Assembly (NCBI RefSeq): GCF_023896955.1
Contig: NZ_JAMHIW010000012.1
Span: forward strand, 62,001 to 126,000
DNA: 64,000 nt
Direction: 5' to 3'
Source: Micromonospora sp. RHAY321
GTDB taxonomy: Bacteria; Actinomycetota; Actinomycetes; Mycobacteriales; Micromonosporaceae
Shown: piece after piece, positions 17,301 through 27,700 of the stretch
Position numbering within the stretch: position 1 is the stretch's first letter
Layout of the letters: every line of letters starts with the position of its first letter
Made by a program: the position numbers and the translations under genes
The notes under the pieces: generated by a model
What the model was told of the DNA's origin: nothing
Database searches by the model: none
What the model saw: only the letters and a program-made list of their open reading frames with translations

Positions 17301-20300
17301 CCGGCGGGGTCGGTGACCGTCGCGAGCTGGCCGGAGCGGTTGTAGGTGTAGTCCGTCTTGTCGAAGGCTCCCGAAGGCCCGGTGCCCTTGTACTGCAACA
17401 GCTGGGTGGTCTGCCCGATCGCGTTGGAGATCGTCGTGGTGGGAGTACCACCCTCCGGCGGATCCACCGAAACGCGGTCGCCGCCGTACGTGGTGCTGGT
17501 GCGCCACTTCTCGTTGCCGGCTACCGCGAAGATCTCCGCCTTGACCCGGTCGGCACCGTCGTAGACGTAGAGCGTCTGACCATCGACCTCGCCGTTGCGG
17601 GCAGGGAAGATGGCGTCCGTCGGGGCACCGGCCGCGTTGTAGGTCGCGTACGTCTTGTCGAGGTTTCCGGTCGGGGTGTAGAAGGTGTCCGCGATCATCC
17701 GGGTGCCGTCCGGCCCCTCGGTCTGCACCTGACGCGGACGCAACAGACCGTCGTGCAGCTTGTACTCGACGCTGTACGAGCCGTCGTTCTGCCGCTTCTC
17801 GGTCTTGACCGCGACCGGCTTGTCGGTGCGGATCAGGTAGCTGTACTTGATGCTCGGGCTGAGGCCCGTCGCACCGGTACGGTCCGGCATCCACACCTTG
17901 GTCAGTCGACCCAACGAGTCGTACTCCAACTGGCTGACCTGGTTGTTCGGGTCGGTCTGCTTGACCGGGCTGCCCCAGGCCGTGGCGTACTCGGTGGTGG
18001 TGACGTGGCCGAGCGGGTTGGTCTCGACCACCTTGGTGGTGAGGCCGTTCGTCTCGGTGTACGCGGTGGTGGTCGTCTTCCCCATCGCGTCGGTGGCCGT
18101 CAGCGGCCGACCGTACGAGTCGAAGGTCCCCGACGCGGCGGTGATGTAGGTGGCCGTGGTGCCGTTGTGGCTCGCCAGTCGCTCGGACGCCGTCGGGTTA
18201 CCCACCGTGGGCGCCACCCCGAAGGCCTTGCCGTCGTAGAGGGTGCGGGTGTCCGAGATGACCTGGGTCTTCCGGTCCACCGGCGAGGTCGCGCACGCCA
18301 CCGACAACGACTCGGTCCGCGCTACCAGGCTGTACAGGTGGATGGTGGGGTTGTCCGCGTAGGTGGTGGTGTTGCACGCCTCGTCACCAGTGACATCGAC
18401 GTCGCCAAGGTTCTCGGTCTTGGTGACCCGACCGAAGTCCGTCTCGAACGACGAGATGTTCTTGGTCTCGCGCCAGCCTCCGGCGGCGAGCGCGACGAAG
18501 TTCTGGGTCACCGAGGTGTTGGTGAACCAGGCCTTCTTGGCGCCCCAGCTGTGCGACTCGGTGGCGGTGTTGTGCCGCCACGGCGTGGCGATGCTGCGGC
18601 TGACCTCGGAGGCGCCGTCGTAGACCGTGCTCTCCAACTGGTGGCCGGAGAACTCGTCGTAGTCGACGTGCTCGACGCCGGCGGAGTCCTTCACCCGAAT
18701 GTCGCGGGTGTCGGTGCTGTTCGGCATCTTGTCGCCGTGCATGCCGCGCAGGTAGCGGTACTCGGTTTTGGTGGTCTGGGTCTGACCGTTGCCAACGGTG
18801 ACGACGACCTTGCCGTAGCCCCGCCACTCACTCCAGGTGAGGTCCTTCGGGTCGGAGATCCCGTCGGGCTCGGACTTCCGCCAGGCGGCGCCGTCCTGGT
18901 AGTCGTACCTGGTGACCATGTCCGGCGCGCCACCGGTCCGGTCGGTCTCGACGACAGCGGCGACCACGTACTTGAAGAACCAGTCCGTGATGGGATCCCC
19001 ACTGCCGTACGGGTTCCACTTGACCGGGTAACACCGCTTGGTGCTGTTGCCCTCGGTCGGCAGCGCGCTCTTGCTGCAGTCCGGGGTCGCGTAGTTGACG
19101 TCGATCTGGCCGCCGGTGTCCGTCCAGACGGTGGCGAGGCGGGGCCGGACCAGCGGACCGATGTTGTCGTCGTCCCGGTCGACCCGGTTCGACAGCTGGA
19201 GGTTGCCCAGTTCCACCGACGGCATGGCGATGTCCGTGCCGTACAGACCGGTGTGGGTGATCTTGTGCAGCCAGAGGGTGCGGGAGCCGTCACCGTTGTC
19301 GAGGAGCTGGTGGTCGAGCTTCCAGGTGTCGACCGGTTCCCACCCGCTGCCCTGACGGATCTCGGTGGTGATGTCGGTCAACCGGGCCCGGGTCCAGAAG
19401 GTGGGGGTGATCTGGTCCAGCTTGCACTTGGTGTCTTTGTTGCAGTTGCGGTCGAAGGGGACGTCCGGCCAGTACGGCGCGGTGGTCGTGTTCAGATCCT
19501 GCGGGTCGCAGTCGATGGACCCGGTCGCGAGGCACCGCTCCTTGACGTCGAACCGCACCCGCGCCGGAGCGTTGGTGGTGTAGACCGCGTTGTGCCGCTG
19601 CCCGTAGTCGATCCGCTTGAGGTAACCGCCGCGCTGGTACGGCACACCGTTGGCATCGGTGTTCTTGCCCCGGGCGTAGTAGTTCGTCTCGGGCGTGTAG
19701 AAGTACGAGCTGACGTTGCCGTAGCGGTCCTTGACGTAGTCGAGGCTCCACCGCCACGCCTGGTTGCAGTGCGAGGCAGCGAAGCCGCCCGACGTGCTGT
19801 TGCAGGGCTCGTTGGCGTCGTCACCGTAGACCGGCAACGTCCACGTCGAGCCGGTGACCTCCTTGTTGGTGGTCCAGCCCGGAAGCTTGTTCAGGCCGAA
19901 GAAGTACTCCGTGCCGTCGGTCGTGGTGACCTTCCAGTGCTCACCGTCGTTGTCGCCGTTGTCCGCGCCGGTGAACCGCTCCACCTTCGAGCCGTCATCG
20001 GTGGCGAACTTCCAGGTGCTGCCGCTCTTGACCAGCTCGGTGGACTTGCCGTTGAGCAGGATGGTGGCGTTGTCGTACGCCCAGCACTGGTCGGCGTACT
20101 GGTCGTGCCCGTCCTCGGCGCAGGACTTGTAGCGGCGCTCGATGTGCCCCGGCTCGTAGTTGAAGCCCTCACCCAACCAGGAGCCCTGGTTGTTGGTCGT
20201 GGCGGTACGGCCGTCGATCGACTGCGAGGAGTACGCGAGGGTGATGCCCGGAGCGCCGCCACCCGGAACCGGGGGCGTCCGCATCGGGTAGCTCCAGGAG

Positions 20301-21169
20301 AACCCGCCGGTTGACGGTGCCACCGACCACTTGGACGACGGGGCAAGCTTCGTCGCCCCGTAGTCGCCCTGCGAGGAGGATTCGGCCGCGGCCAGCGCGA
20401 AGGTCGAACCCGTCGCGGCCGCGCTGACAGTGGCGAAGAGCGTGCGGGACTCGCCGTCGTTGACGGTCGGGACCGGCTCGGCCGCACAACCGGCCTTCCC
20501 CGGCGTGGTCAACGCACACTCCGGCAACTTCACCAGCTTCAGCCGCGAACCGAAGTCGCCACCGAAAGCGCCGGCCAGGCCGCCGAAGTCGACGCCCAGT
20601 TGGACGTCGCCGGCACCTTGCTGGCCGTCGGCACGATTCACGCGGACCAGCGGGCCGTCGACCCTGGCCCGCTCGGAGGCAGCGCGGTCGAGCACCTCGA
20701 CGCGGACCTTGCTCGGAACGGAAGCCTGCGGAGCGCCCGCCTTCCGCGCTGGGCTGGCAGCGGCCGACACCGACACCCCGAGGCCACCGGCCTTGCCGGT
20801 CGCGGCCAGGCCCCGAGCTGTTGCCGGAGCAGCGATACGCGCGCCAGCCTGCTCCTGCGCGCCAGGAGGCGGAGCCGGTACCGCGATCTCGGTGGCTCCG
20901 GCCGCGGGCCAGGTGACGGTGGCGGGAGTGGTCGTGGCGGGAGCCGCGCCCGGGTTGGCCTTACGGGGCTTCACACCGAGGGGCGCACGGTTCGGAACGG
21001 TCTTGCCGACGTCGGTCGCCGTCGGACGTTTGCGCTCGGCGGCAGCCGAGGCGGGGGCGTTGACGACCTGGATGACGCTTGCGCCCATCACGATGGTCAT
21101 CGCCCAGGACACTGGCCGCACTACCCGGCGCTGCAATGCGCCGGATGTGCCCAGAAGTCGGGAGAACAT
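14339..21169 (-). CDS. RHS-repeat polymorphic toxin with Hint pretoxin domain
   Basis: The protein is 2276 aa and secreted. The N-terminus (about 1-45) has a twin-Arg-like stretch and hydrophobic segment ending in ASAAAER. A long beta-rich N-terminal region follows, then RHS/YD repeats (for example YDSLGRLTKVW and YDQLGRAVKS), closing with the RHS core end GAREYDPVTGRFISIDP (about 1799-1815). A linker (about 1844-2018) with an Ala/Glu/Arg helix leads to a Hint domain (about 2020-2164) that starts with a Cys (CLDSFAPGT) and ends VLVHN before C2165. The final ~112 residues are an unassigned toxin domain with GGPSWM, RYWRDD and PPHVNVE. The RHS shell is expected to encapsulate the toxin and the Hint domain to release it. 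The ATG follows GGGGAGGGTGG. Confidence 0.92.
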   Translation of the reverse strand: MFSRLLGTSGALQRRVVRPVSWAMTIVMGASVIQVVNAPASAAAERKRPTATDVGKTVPNRAPLGVKPRKANPGAAPATTTPATVTWPAAGATEIAVPAPPPGAQEQAGARIAAPATARGLAATGKAGGLGVSVSAAASPARKAGAPQASVPSKVRVEVLDRAASERARVDGPLVRVNRADGQQGAGDVQLGVDFGGLAGAFGGDFGSRLKLVKLPECALTTPGKAGCAAEPVPTVNDGESRTLFATVSAAATGSTFALAAAESSSQGDYGATKLAPSSKWSVAPSTGGFSWSYPMRTPPVPGGGAPGITLAYSSQSIDGRTATTNNQGSWLGEGFNYEPGHIERRYKSCAEDGHDQYADQCWAYDNATILLNGKSTELVKSGSTWKFATDDGSKVERFTGADNGDNDGEHWKVTTTDGTEYFFGLNKLPGWTTNKEVTGSTWTLPVYGDDANEPCNSTSGGFAASHCNQAWRWSLDYVKDRYGNVSSYFYTPETNYYARGKNTDANGVPYQRGGYLKRIDYGQRHNAVYTTNAPARVRFDVKERCLATGSIDCDPQDLNTTTAPYWPDVPFDRNCNKDTKCKLDQITPTFWTRARLTDITTEIRQGSGWEPVDTWKLDHQLLDNGDGSRTLWLHKITHTGLYGTDIAMPSVELGNLQLSNRVDRDDDNIGPLVRPRLATVWTDTGGQIDVNYATPDCSKSALPTEGNSTKRCYPVKWNPYGSGDPITDWFFKYVVAAVVETDRTGGAPDMVTRYDYQDGAAWRKSEPDGISDPKDLTWSEWRGYGKVVVTVGNGQTQTTKTEYRYLRGMHGDKMPNSTDTRDIRVKDSAGVEHVDYDEFSGHQLESTVYDGASEVSRSIATPWRHNTATESHSWGAKKAWFTNTSVTQNFVALAAGGWRETKNISSFETDFGRVTKTENLGDVDVTGDEACNTTTYADNPTIHLYSLVARTESLSVACATSPVDRKTQVISDTRTLYDGKAFGVAPTVGNPTASERLASHNGTTATYITAASGTFDSYGRPLTATDAMGKTTTTAYTETNGLTTKVVETNPLGHVTTTEYATAWGSPVKQTDPNNQVSQLEYDSLGRLTKVWMPDRTGATGLSPSIKYSYLIRTDKPVAVKTEKRQNDGSYSVEYKLHDGLLRPRQVQTEGPDGTRMIADTFYTPTGNLDKTYATYNAAGAPTDAIFPARNGEVDGQTLYVYDGADRVKAEIFAVAGNEKWRTSTTYGGDRVSVDPPEGGTPTTTISNAIGQTTQLLQYKGTGPSGAFDKTDYTYNRSGQLATVTDPAGNVWKHEYDQLGRAVKSIDPDAGTSTMTYDKLGRLTSTTNGVQQTISTTYDAIGRTTASYKGTAETGTLLSSWMYDIQRLGTLSMTSRWIDGAEYATYYTGYDVFYRPHKTDYQVPAHAGTELAGFYSFATEYNEDGTVRATGMSGGGGLPIESIAYTYDGMERLTATEGAVPYLTDVDYSATSEVIQTEAKLGDNKVWSTYGYEQGSKRLTNQRLDRSGAPVIDIDARYSYDASGNITQIADTPSGTRDVQCFTYDYLRRMERAWTSASTATDPCAGGPSTTGVGGVAAYHHAYTYDVVGNRKTESQFAANGTSIKERAYTYPAAGQPQPHTLRSMTETTSAGSKLHEYGYDAAGNTTRRTKVGEDQTLKWDAEGNLESVTDAAGKKTGFVYDVDGSRMLRKEPNATTLYLPGMEIRLDHTTRATDGTRYYSLPGGGTIVRKLNGLHYVASDHHGTGQATVDENGGIVHRRTTPFGESRGTPPTPGQWPTEKGFVNGNQDSTTGLVNIGAREYDPVTGRFISIDPIIDVNDPQQMHGYAYANNNPISFSDPDGLKSCSDDACGPGADYEDMYGNYHEVKGHNDGCGGCSGAYDPDEPTKNVWNNPRASDEDRRAAAAAAAEKERQARIARAKQKILDSAKALAKVLMDELGITDALSCVTQGDAGACLATAGNIAGAMLGGVLGKLAARYGAPWKWKKLASLTTRVKGLLGDLIGGVKDFMKVSKAAPDCLDSFAPGTLVLLADGSKRPIEQLQVGDKVLATDPSTGKTEPRSVVATHINNDVALTDLSLSVDGRQGVRVKTTQHHPFWSADQQAWVYGGDLLEGERLSALNGAEVVVEDVYSYFNPQIRFNLTVDTVHTYYVLVEEAPVLVHNCNIAKIAARHGGDAVEGGFQFPSRKAARQAASEMVGDMGSATRAIRARDFRGGPSWMKRSDRKIGRQSADGTRYWRDDFTGHEFPDGKVIPPHVNVEAPHLPRGGKGLHLFY

Positions 21170-21249
21170 CCACCCTCCCCAGGGTTGGTTGGACAGAGGC
21201 AGGAGGCATCGGGGCCGCCCTTGGTAGGACGGCCCCGACGCTGGTGCTG

Positions 21250-24200
21250 TCAGAGGTTGGGCTGCTCGAAGGTGAGGCTGAGCCGATCGATCTTGACCTT
21301 GTCTGCCGTGCCGTTGTAGATACGGATGTCGTCGATCGCCCCGGACAGGTTTTCGTCCTCGACACCACCATTGAGCGTGCGCCCGAACTGCACGTTGCGG
21401 AGTGCGGGCAACGGCTTGTCCAACTGGAGTCCCATAGCCTTGCCATTGAGGTAGAACAGCAGCTCACGGGAGTACCCGTTGTAGACCAGCGCGATGTGGT
21501 CGCTGTTGGGAGATATTGACGGGGAGTTGTCGAATCGGGCCGGCTGTGTGATCCCCGCAGCGGCCATCTCCCAACGCCCCTCGGTGTTGCCCCGAAGGAC
21601 CACGACGCTGTTGTTGGTGGTGTCCGTGATGGAGATTGCCGTCATCGGATGGCCCTGCGATCCACTGGTGAACCGAACCCGAGCGGAGATGGTGAAACTT
21701 CCCGCCGCGTCAATGACCGGGCTGACCGTCTCGGCGTACTCACCGGCCTTGCCGGCGAACTGCAGGTACCCGGTGCCCATGAAGGATGTGAACGGGTTGG
21801 TGGTCCGAATGAGAGTGCTCGGCTTCCCCAGTCGAAGCGCCTCACCACCGGCATCGTAGTTCGGGCTCAATCCCGAGGTCTCGGTGCTCAACTGCCAGTA
21901 GCCCTTACGGTCCAACTTGTGCTTCTCCAAACCGGCCGTGTCCTCGCTGACGACCGGGCGGTCGAAGACGGAGACGTCCGCCATCGCACCCTTCCAGAAG
22001 TCGGAGTATCCGCCGCCCTTGTAGGTGTGGCGGCCGAACTGGAGGGCACCACGGGCCTCGACCAGCGAACGCCGGTCCTTGACCACCGGAGCACCCGTAC
22101 CGACCTGCAGCGAGATCTTGTTGTTCGGGCCGTCGAAGACAGCCGTGACGAAGGTCCACGCCGTGGTCGCCGGACCCGCGTTCACCCTCCACTCGCCCAG
22201 GTTGATGACATCGTTCGTCGGCATCCGGAAGAACCAGTTGCCCTGTTCGACGCCCAGGCTGAAGCCCGGCTCACCGGTGGCGTCCTGACTGACCGCCACC
22301 TGACGGCGGCTGGGGTCATCGACCCGGAACCAGCCGGTGATGGAGAAGCTCCGCGTGGTGCCCACCACCGAGTTCTCGGTGACGAGATACGCGTTGGACG
22401 TGCCGTCGAAGATGGCGGCCGTGTCCCACTGACCGAGTGAACCTGCGCTGTCGAACTTGACGCCGCTACCGATCTTGGCGTCGTGTGAGCCGAGCTGGTC
22501 GTTAGCCGTCTTCGCTGAGGCGATGTCCGACAGCGGCCACTGCGCGACCGGAGGCCGCTTGCCCACCCGGAAGGTGCAGGTGGCGATCGTGCTCGACCGC
22601 TTCGCCACGTCGACCGCCTTGACGAAGAGCTGGCGCGGCCCCTCCTTGTCGGGCGTCCACTTGATCGTCACGGGGCCGCCGGCAGTGGCCGGCTTGACCG
22701 ACACGGTGGCGCTGTCGTTGAAGTTGTACAGGTATTCCACGACGTCGGTGGCTGCCGAGTCGAAGGTGAAGCTGCCCTGGACGCCGATAGAGCCCCGCCA
22801 CTGGTCGTCGTCGAGACAGTCGGCAGTGGTATCGGCCGCATCATCGGGCAGATACTCCGGCGAGTCCACGTCCGGGGCGCTCGGGCTGGTCTTGTCGTAG
22901 TAGAACTGGCAGACCTCGCGCGTGCCGTCAGAACTCCAGGGACCCCAGCTCACCCCGTCGCTCGCCCGCACTTCCCAGGAGATCGGCACGTTCTGCGCGA
23001 TGTCGGTCGGCACGTAGTAGCTGAACAGGGAACCACTGGCCTTCAAGGGGGTGGTGTAGCTGCGGGTCTGCAGGCTTCCGCCAGCCGGCGTCCAGGTGAC
23101 CTTGAACTCGGCCTTGACCTGCTCGGTGTGCGCGGACGAGTGGTCCGGGTCCCGCAGGACGGCGTTGAGCCGCGGCGGAACGTCGGTGTAGGGCGCGGTC
23201 GAGCCGTACACGCAGCCGCCACCGGGCGACATCGTCAACTCGGACTGGTTCGCGATCACCGGCGCCCGGTTGTAGCGGACGGAGAGCACACCGTTGTCGC
23301 AGAACCGCTTGGTGTGGGTGGAGTCGCTCTCGCTCACCGAACGGAGGCCGAGAGTGACACTGCTCCAACCCTTGCTCACCGCCGTCTGGACCGCCGCCTT
23401 GGCTTCCCACTCGGTGTTCTGGTTCGTCGAGGTGCAACTCGACTGCACCTTGGTCGGCGAGTTGTTGGCCAGGTGCGTGGCACCCGACCACCCCGACCCG
23501 CCGGGCTGGTTGCCCCAGTTCGTACTGGACGTGATGCCAGAAGGCATGAGATAGAGCGCCGCCGCGCGGGCGGTTGTGTTGTAGACGTGCTGCAGGGTCA
23601 CCCGGAACTTGGCTTCCAGGATGGTCTTGCCGGCATACGGCGTGGCCAACTGGTAGAAGATGCGCTTGACCTTGGAGTTGTTGCAGGAGCTCGGGCAGAG
23701 TCCGATCCGCTCGTGTCGCTTGGTGTCGAACTTCCAGTACTCCTCGGACGGATACCCGCTGTCGACCATTGCCCAGGCGCTGTTGGTGCTGGCTTGCCAC
23801 ACCGGGTCCACGTACACCGGGTAGGTGGTGGCCGGGCTGGCGAGCATCGCGGCGTCCGGAGTGAGGTTCAGCGTGCCCTGGGTGTAGTCGAGGCCGACCT
23901 GTCCCACCCGTGAGTCCTCGCCCGGCCCTCGGGCCGAGGCGTCGTTCGGGTCCGTGGGCTCGGCCGCAGCGGTCCTCCGCTGGGCCTCACCGCCGCCCTC
24001 CTGGTTGCCGCTGTCCCACATGGTCGGAGCGTCGGCCTCGAACACCGGGTTGCCGGTTGCGGGGTCGAGCGCGACCACACCACCTTCCGCGGTCTCCTCG
24101 ATGTCGAGCCCTTCGCCAGTCACTCCCAGCCGCAGGTTCTGCAGCTCTGGCAGGTTCGCGGCCTCGGGGGTCTTCAACACCAGGACGTGAGAGAAGCCCT

Positions 24201-24798
24201 CGACCGTGACGTTGGCGACCAGGTCGACGTCCGGGAAGACCTCCGGGTAGGTAGCCTGGTCGCCGCTGATCGTCGGGGTGGGTAGCGCATGGGGCCAGGT
24301 GAGCGTCATGACCCGGAAGTCGCGCTGGACCACCATGAGGGGCGTGGTGCCTCCGCCGGACAGCCGCATGTCGAGCAGCGCCGCGGTCGGCGTGATCGTC
24401 CCGTCCGCCTGTGCGACGAGCGCCGCGTTGGACGGCACCCAGGTGCCACCCCGAAGGACCCGCACCGCCTGGTTGTATTCGTTGGCGATGAGCGTGCCGT
24501 CCGGCTGGGCGAAGACGTCCCGGTACTCGCCGCGCTGGGCGAGCACCTCGACGGGCTGGTTGAGGTCCGCCGCCGCGACGAGCGCCTCGGCTTCGGTGTC
24601 CCGGACCGGATCGGTCTCGACGGCGGCCACCGGGGCGGTCGGCGGGGCCGGCTCGGGAGCGGCCACGTAGGCGGTGCCGGCCAGCAGGCCGGCGAGGCCC
24701 ACTGTGAGGCCGAGCGTGAAGAGCCGACCCCGCTTTCTGGTACGACGGATCACCGTCAGGTCCTCCCCCGTTGAACTGCGCCAATTCAAGTTCTTCAT
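21250..24798 (-). CDS. secreted LamG-domain protein of the RHS operon
   Basis: The protein is 1182 aa. An N-terminal basic segment and hydrophobic stretch (about 20-48) serve as signal peptide. A first region (about 60-300) is paralogous to the same region of the upstream FG-GAP protein. A cysteine-containing beta-rich middle follows, then two concanavalin-like LamG modules (about 755-985 and 966-1182), with FSITGWFRVDDPSRRQ and SFTISARVRFTSGSQG as module openings. Such modules bind carbohydrate or protein surfaces. The start codon overlaps the stop of the upstream gene (TGATG), so translation is coupled. The RHS gene begins 80 bp downstream. It probably helps display or deliver the RHS toxin; that is inference from context. 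Confidence 0.85.
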   Translation of the reverse strand: MKNLNWRSSTGEDLTVIRRTRKRGRLFTLGLTVGLAGLLAGTAYVAAPEPAPPTAPVAAVETDPVRDTEAEALVAAADLNQPVEVLAQRGEYRDVFAQPDGTLIANEYNQAVRVLRGGTWVPSNAALVAQADGTITPTAALLDMRLSGGGTTPLMVVQRDFRVMTLTWPHALPTPTISGDQATYPEVFPDVDLVANVTVEGFSHVLVLKTPEAANLPELQNLRLGVTGEGLDIEETAEGGVVALDPATGNPVFEADAPTMWDSGNQEGGGEAQRRTAAAEPTDPNDASARGPGEDSRVGQVGLDYTQGTLNLTPDAAMLASPATTYPVYVDPVWQASTNSAWAMVDSGYPSEEYWKFDTKRHERIGLCPSSCNNSKVKRIFYQLATPYAGKTILEAKFRVTLQHVYNTTARAAALYLMPSGITSSTNWGNQPGGSGWSGATHLANNSPTKVQSSCTSTNQNTEWEAKAAVQTAVSKGWSSVTLGLRSVSESDSTHTKRFCDNGVLSVRYNRAPVIANQSELTMSPGGGCVYGSTAPYTDVPPRLNAVLRDPDHSSAHTEQVKAEFKVTWTPAGGSLQTRSYTTPLKASGSLFSYYVPTDIAQNVPISWEVRASDGVSWGPWSSDGTREVCQFYYDKTSPSAPDVDSPEYLPDDAADTTADCLDDDQWRGSIGVQGSFTFDSAATDVVEYLYNFNDSATVSVKPATAGGPVTIKWTPDKEGPRQLFVKAVDVAKRSSTIATCTFRVGKRPPVAQWPLSDIASAKTANDQLGSHDAKIGSGVKFDSAGSLGQWDTAAIFDGTSNAYLVTENSVVGTTRSFSITGWFRVDDPSRRQVAVSQDATGEPGFSLGVEQGNWFFRMPTNDVINLGEWRVNAGPATTAWTFVTAVFDGPNNKISLQVGTGAPVVKDRRSLVEARGALQFGRHTYKGGGYSDFWKGAMADVSVFDRPVVSEDTAGLEKHKLDRKGYWQLSTETSGLSPNYDAGGEALRLGKPSTLIRTTNPFTSFMGTGYLQFAGKAGEYAETVSPVIDAAGSFTISARVRFTSGSQGHPMTAISITDTTNNSVVVLRGNTEGRWEMAAAGITQPARFDNSPSISPNSDHIALVYNGYSRELLFYLNGKAMGLQLDKPLPALRNVQFGRTLNGGVEDENLSGAIDDIRIYNGTADKVKIDRLSLTFEQPNL

Positions 24799-27700
24799 CA
24801 GTTGACCGCCGCCCCGAACGTGCTCACGTTGGCCGGGAAGCCGTTCACGCCGGGCTGCCAGGTCTCGGTGGGCGTTGTCGCTCCGCCGGCCAGGCTCGAC
24901 CAGGTGAAGCCGTAGACGGCATCGGTGCCGTACGGGCTGGCCACCAGCAGCCGCTTCGAGGTGACACCGAGCGAGGTACCGACGATCTCACTCATCCGGG
25001 GGTCGCCCGGAAGGCTCGTCCCGTTTCGCTCGATCTTCACCGGCGCGTTGGTCGAGCCGAGCGCGGGAAGGACCCATACCTGACCGACGTCAGCGGTGTT
25101 GGGGCCACCGTCCTCGGTTGGGGCAAAACTGTCCCTGCCCGGGATGCCCACCGCGATGAACATCGTCGAACTGGTGCCCTCGACGGCGGGGTTGGTGTTG
25201 ACCACCGCGACCTTCTCGCCGAGGTAGTCGCCGCTGCTCGAGTTCAACTGACGTCCGTTGTCCAAGACCGATTTCACCTGCGTAACTGTGTTGGTCGCGG
25301 TGACATGGAAGACGTGCGCCGTGCCGACGTCAGTCGGTCTCGGGAAGGTCGGTCGGACGCCCCCGAGGTCATCCTCACCGGGCGCGCCCACGACCACCAA
25401 CGAATCCTGGGTGCCCTGGGCCGACCCGACCGGCCGATACGGCGCGATGGCGATCGACTTACCGAAGTTGTCGTTGGCTTCGGCCCTATCCCGCTCCGGA
25501 CCCGGCACCGCGTCCTGGTTGAGCTCGGCGGCCAGCGTCGGCAGCCCACTGGTCAGGACGTGACTGAAGACGTTCACCGCCCCGGCGAACACCTCGGTAC
25601 CGATCGCCTCACCCGGCGAGCTGACGGCCCAGTGGTACTTGGATGCCGCCACCGCGTACCCGGTGCGGTCGTCGATCTCGGCTGCTCCGGGGATGCCGGC
25701 GCCGCCCTGACCGAGTGCCAGGTTCACGGTGCCCCGGATGTAGTGGACGATGCCGGTGACCGGGGAGGCGAGCGACTCACCTGGCGCACCGATGACCACA
25801 TACGGCTGGCCACTGGCCGTCTGGCTGCCGGCTACCGCGTAGCCGAACCAGTCGAAGGCTTCCGCTGCGTCCGGCACGTTGGTGACGTCCTGGTGGTAGA
25901 TCAGGGAGTCCGGCCCCTTGGCCAGCCCTGCCCGTGAGCCCAGCAGGACGAGCACGACCCCGGCATCCTGCAGGCCGGAGACGTCCTGGAACGGGACACC
26001 CACCGCGAGGTCGGTGCATCCGTCGTTGTTGGCGTCGTACGAGGAGATCGAGGTGCCGAAGCGGTCACCGGGCTCGGGCGCGCCGGGCACCTTGGCGACA
26101 CCCTCGTACAGGGTGTCCGCAGTGGAGCTACCGCCGTAGCTGACGTGCAACTGCCCGGCACGGGTCTGGCCGTTCACCAGGGCCTCGGGGTCGGCGATCG
26201 CGACATCCGCGACACCGTCACCGTTGAAGTCGCTCTCCGTGCCGCCGACGCAGCCGGTCACTGGCGCGACGGTGGTGTAGACCTGCATCTCGCAGAACGA
26301 GGACCAGGTGTCGCTGCCGCTCACTCCGTCGGATGCCTTGACCCGCCAGCGGTAGATGCCGCCGTCGACGAAGGCGCCGGCCGGTACCGTGGCCGCGACG
26401 GTGGCCCCGTTGGCGACGTTTGCGTAGGTGGCTGACCCGATCGGCGTGTCGGCGTTCATCGCCCACCACTCGAACGCGACCGTCATGGCTGTCGCATCCG
26501 CGTCGGAGACGGTGGCCTTGAGCTGCGGCGTCACCGTGTTGACAGTGGGTCGAGTGGAGCCGGTCACGCAGCTGGTTGCCGGCACTGTAGCCCTTGCGGT
26601 CACCGTCGGGTACGAGTTGTAGGTGACGCTTGCCTTCGGCACTTCGGTGGTGCCGGAGTAGTTACGGGACCGGAACTGCTTGAACGACGTCGAGTCGGTC
26701 TCGTCGGTCGCTCGCAGACCCATGTCCGCGCGGGTGTCGCCCGCGTTGGCCGCCCGCTGGAAGAAGCTGGTGGCGGCGACGCCGACCCAGTTGTCGTCAC
26801 ACGACGAGTCGAAGCCGGCCGACGCCGTGGTCACCTTCTCCTGGTGGTTCCAGGCCGGTTGGTTGCTCCACACGATGCCGTCGGAGATCGAGCCCGTCGT
26901 CCAGAGTTCCCAGGATCGCCCGGCGCACTGCACCGACCACCAGTTCCACAGCGAGATGGTCGCCGTGTTGATCTGCTTGCCGACCAGCGCGGTGGTGTCC
27001 CAGCGGGCGAACGTCCGGGTGATCGGGCCGGTCGGGCCGAGCTTTCCGAGCCGTAGGTCTGGTTCGCCGCCACGGTCGACGCTCTCGTTGGCCTGCACGA
27101 ACGTGTCGAACGTGGTGGAGAGCGGGTTGATCTGCGGATCGATGGTGATGGGGTACTGCCGCTCCGGCGCCTTGAGCCACTTCTGGTCCGGCGTGAGGGT
27201 CAGTGCGATGCCACTTCCCGCAGCGGTCTTGGCGACCTTCGCGACGGTGGAAGTGACCGGCACCTTGTTGACGGGCGCGCCCTGGGCGTCGACCCGCGCG
27301 TCCCACATCAGCAGTGCCGGGGTCGTCGCGATGGCGCGGCCCGTCGCGTCCCTGATGACGGTGTCACCGCCCACGCCCCGCTGGGTGTCCGCGACATTGC
27401 GGCCGGTCAGCGGCAGCGTCAGCGTCGCGACCCGGCTCAGGGCGGCGGGGCTCTTGACCACGAACAGGGTTTCGAGGCCGTTCCGGCTCGCCCGTACGAC
27501 GAGGTCGACGTCGGGCAGGGCGTTCACGTAGGTCGCCCGGTCCTCGCGCAGTTGCGGCTCGGGCAACGCGCCAGCCCAGTTGACGGCCACCCGGTCGTCA
27601 CCCTTGCCCACGGCTGCCAGCTCGTGGGTGCCGTCCGGTTGCGGGCCGGAGATCGACAGGTCGTGGGGATGTGCCGCCGGACGGACGCTGCCGTCGGCGT

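Noticed and set aside
15557..20314. Very long plus-strand open frame across the RHS gene
   Set aside because: The opposite strand encodes obvious RHS repeats; the plus frame is Val/Gly/Arg-rich without motifs and lacks a ribosome binding site.
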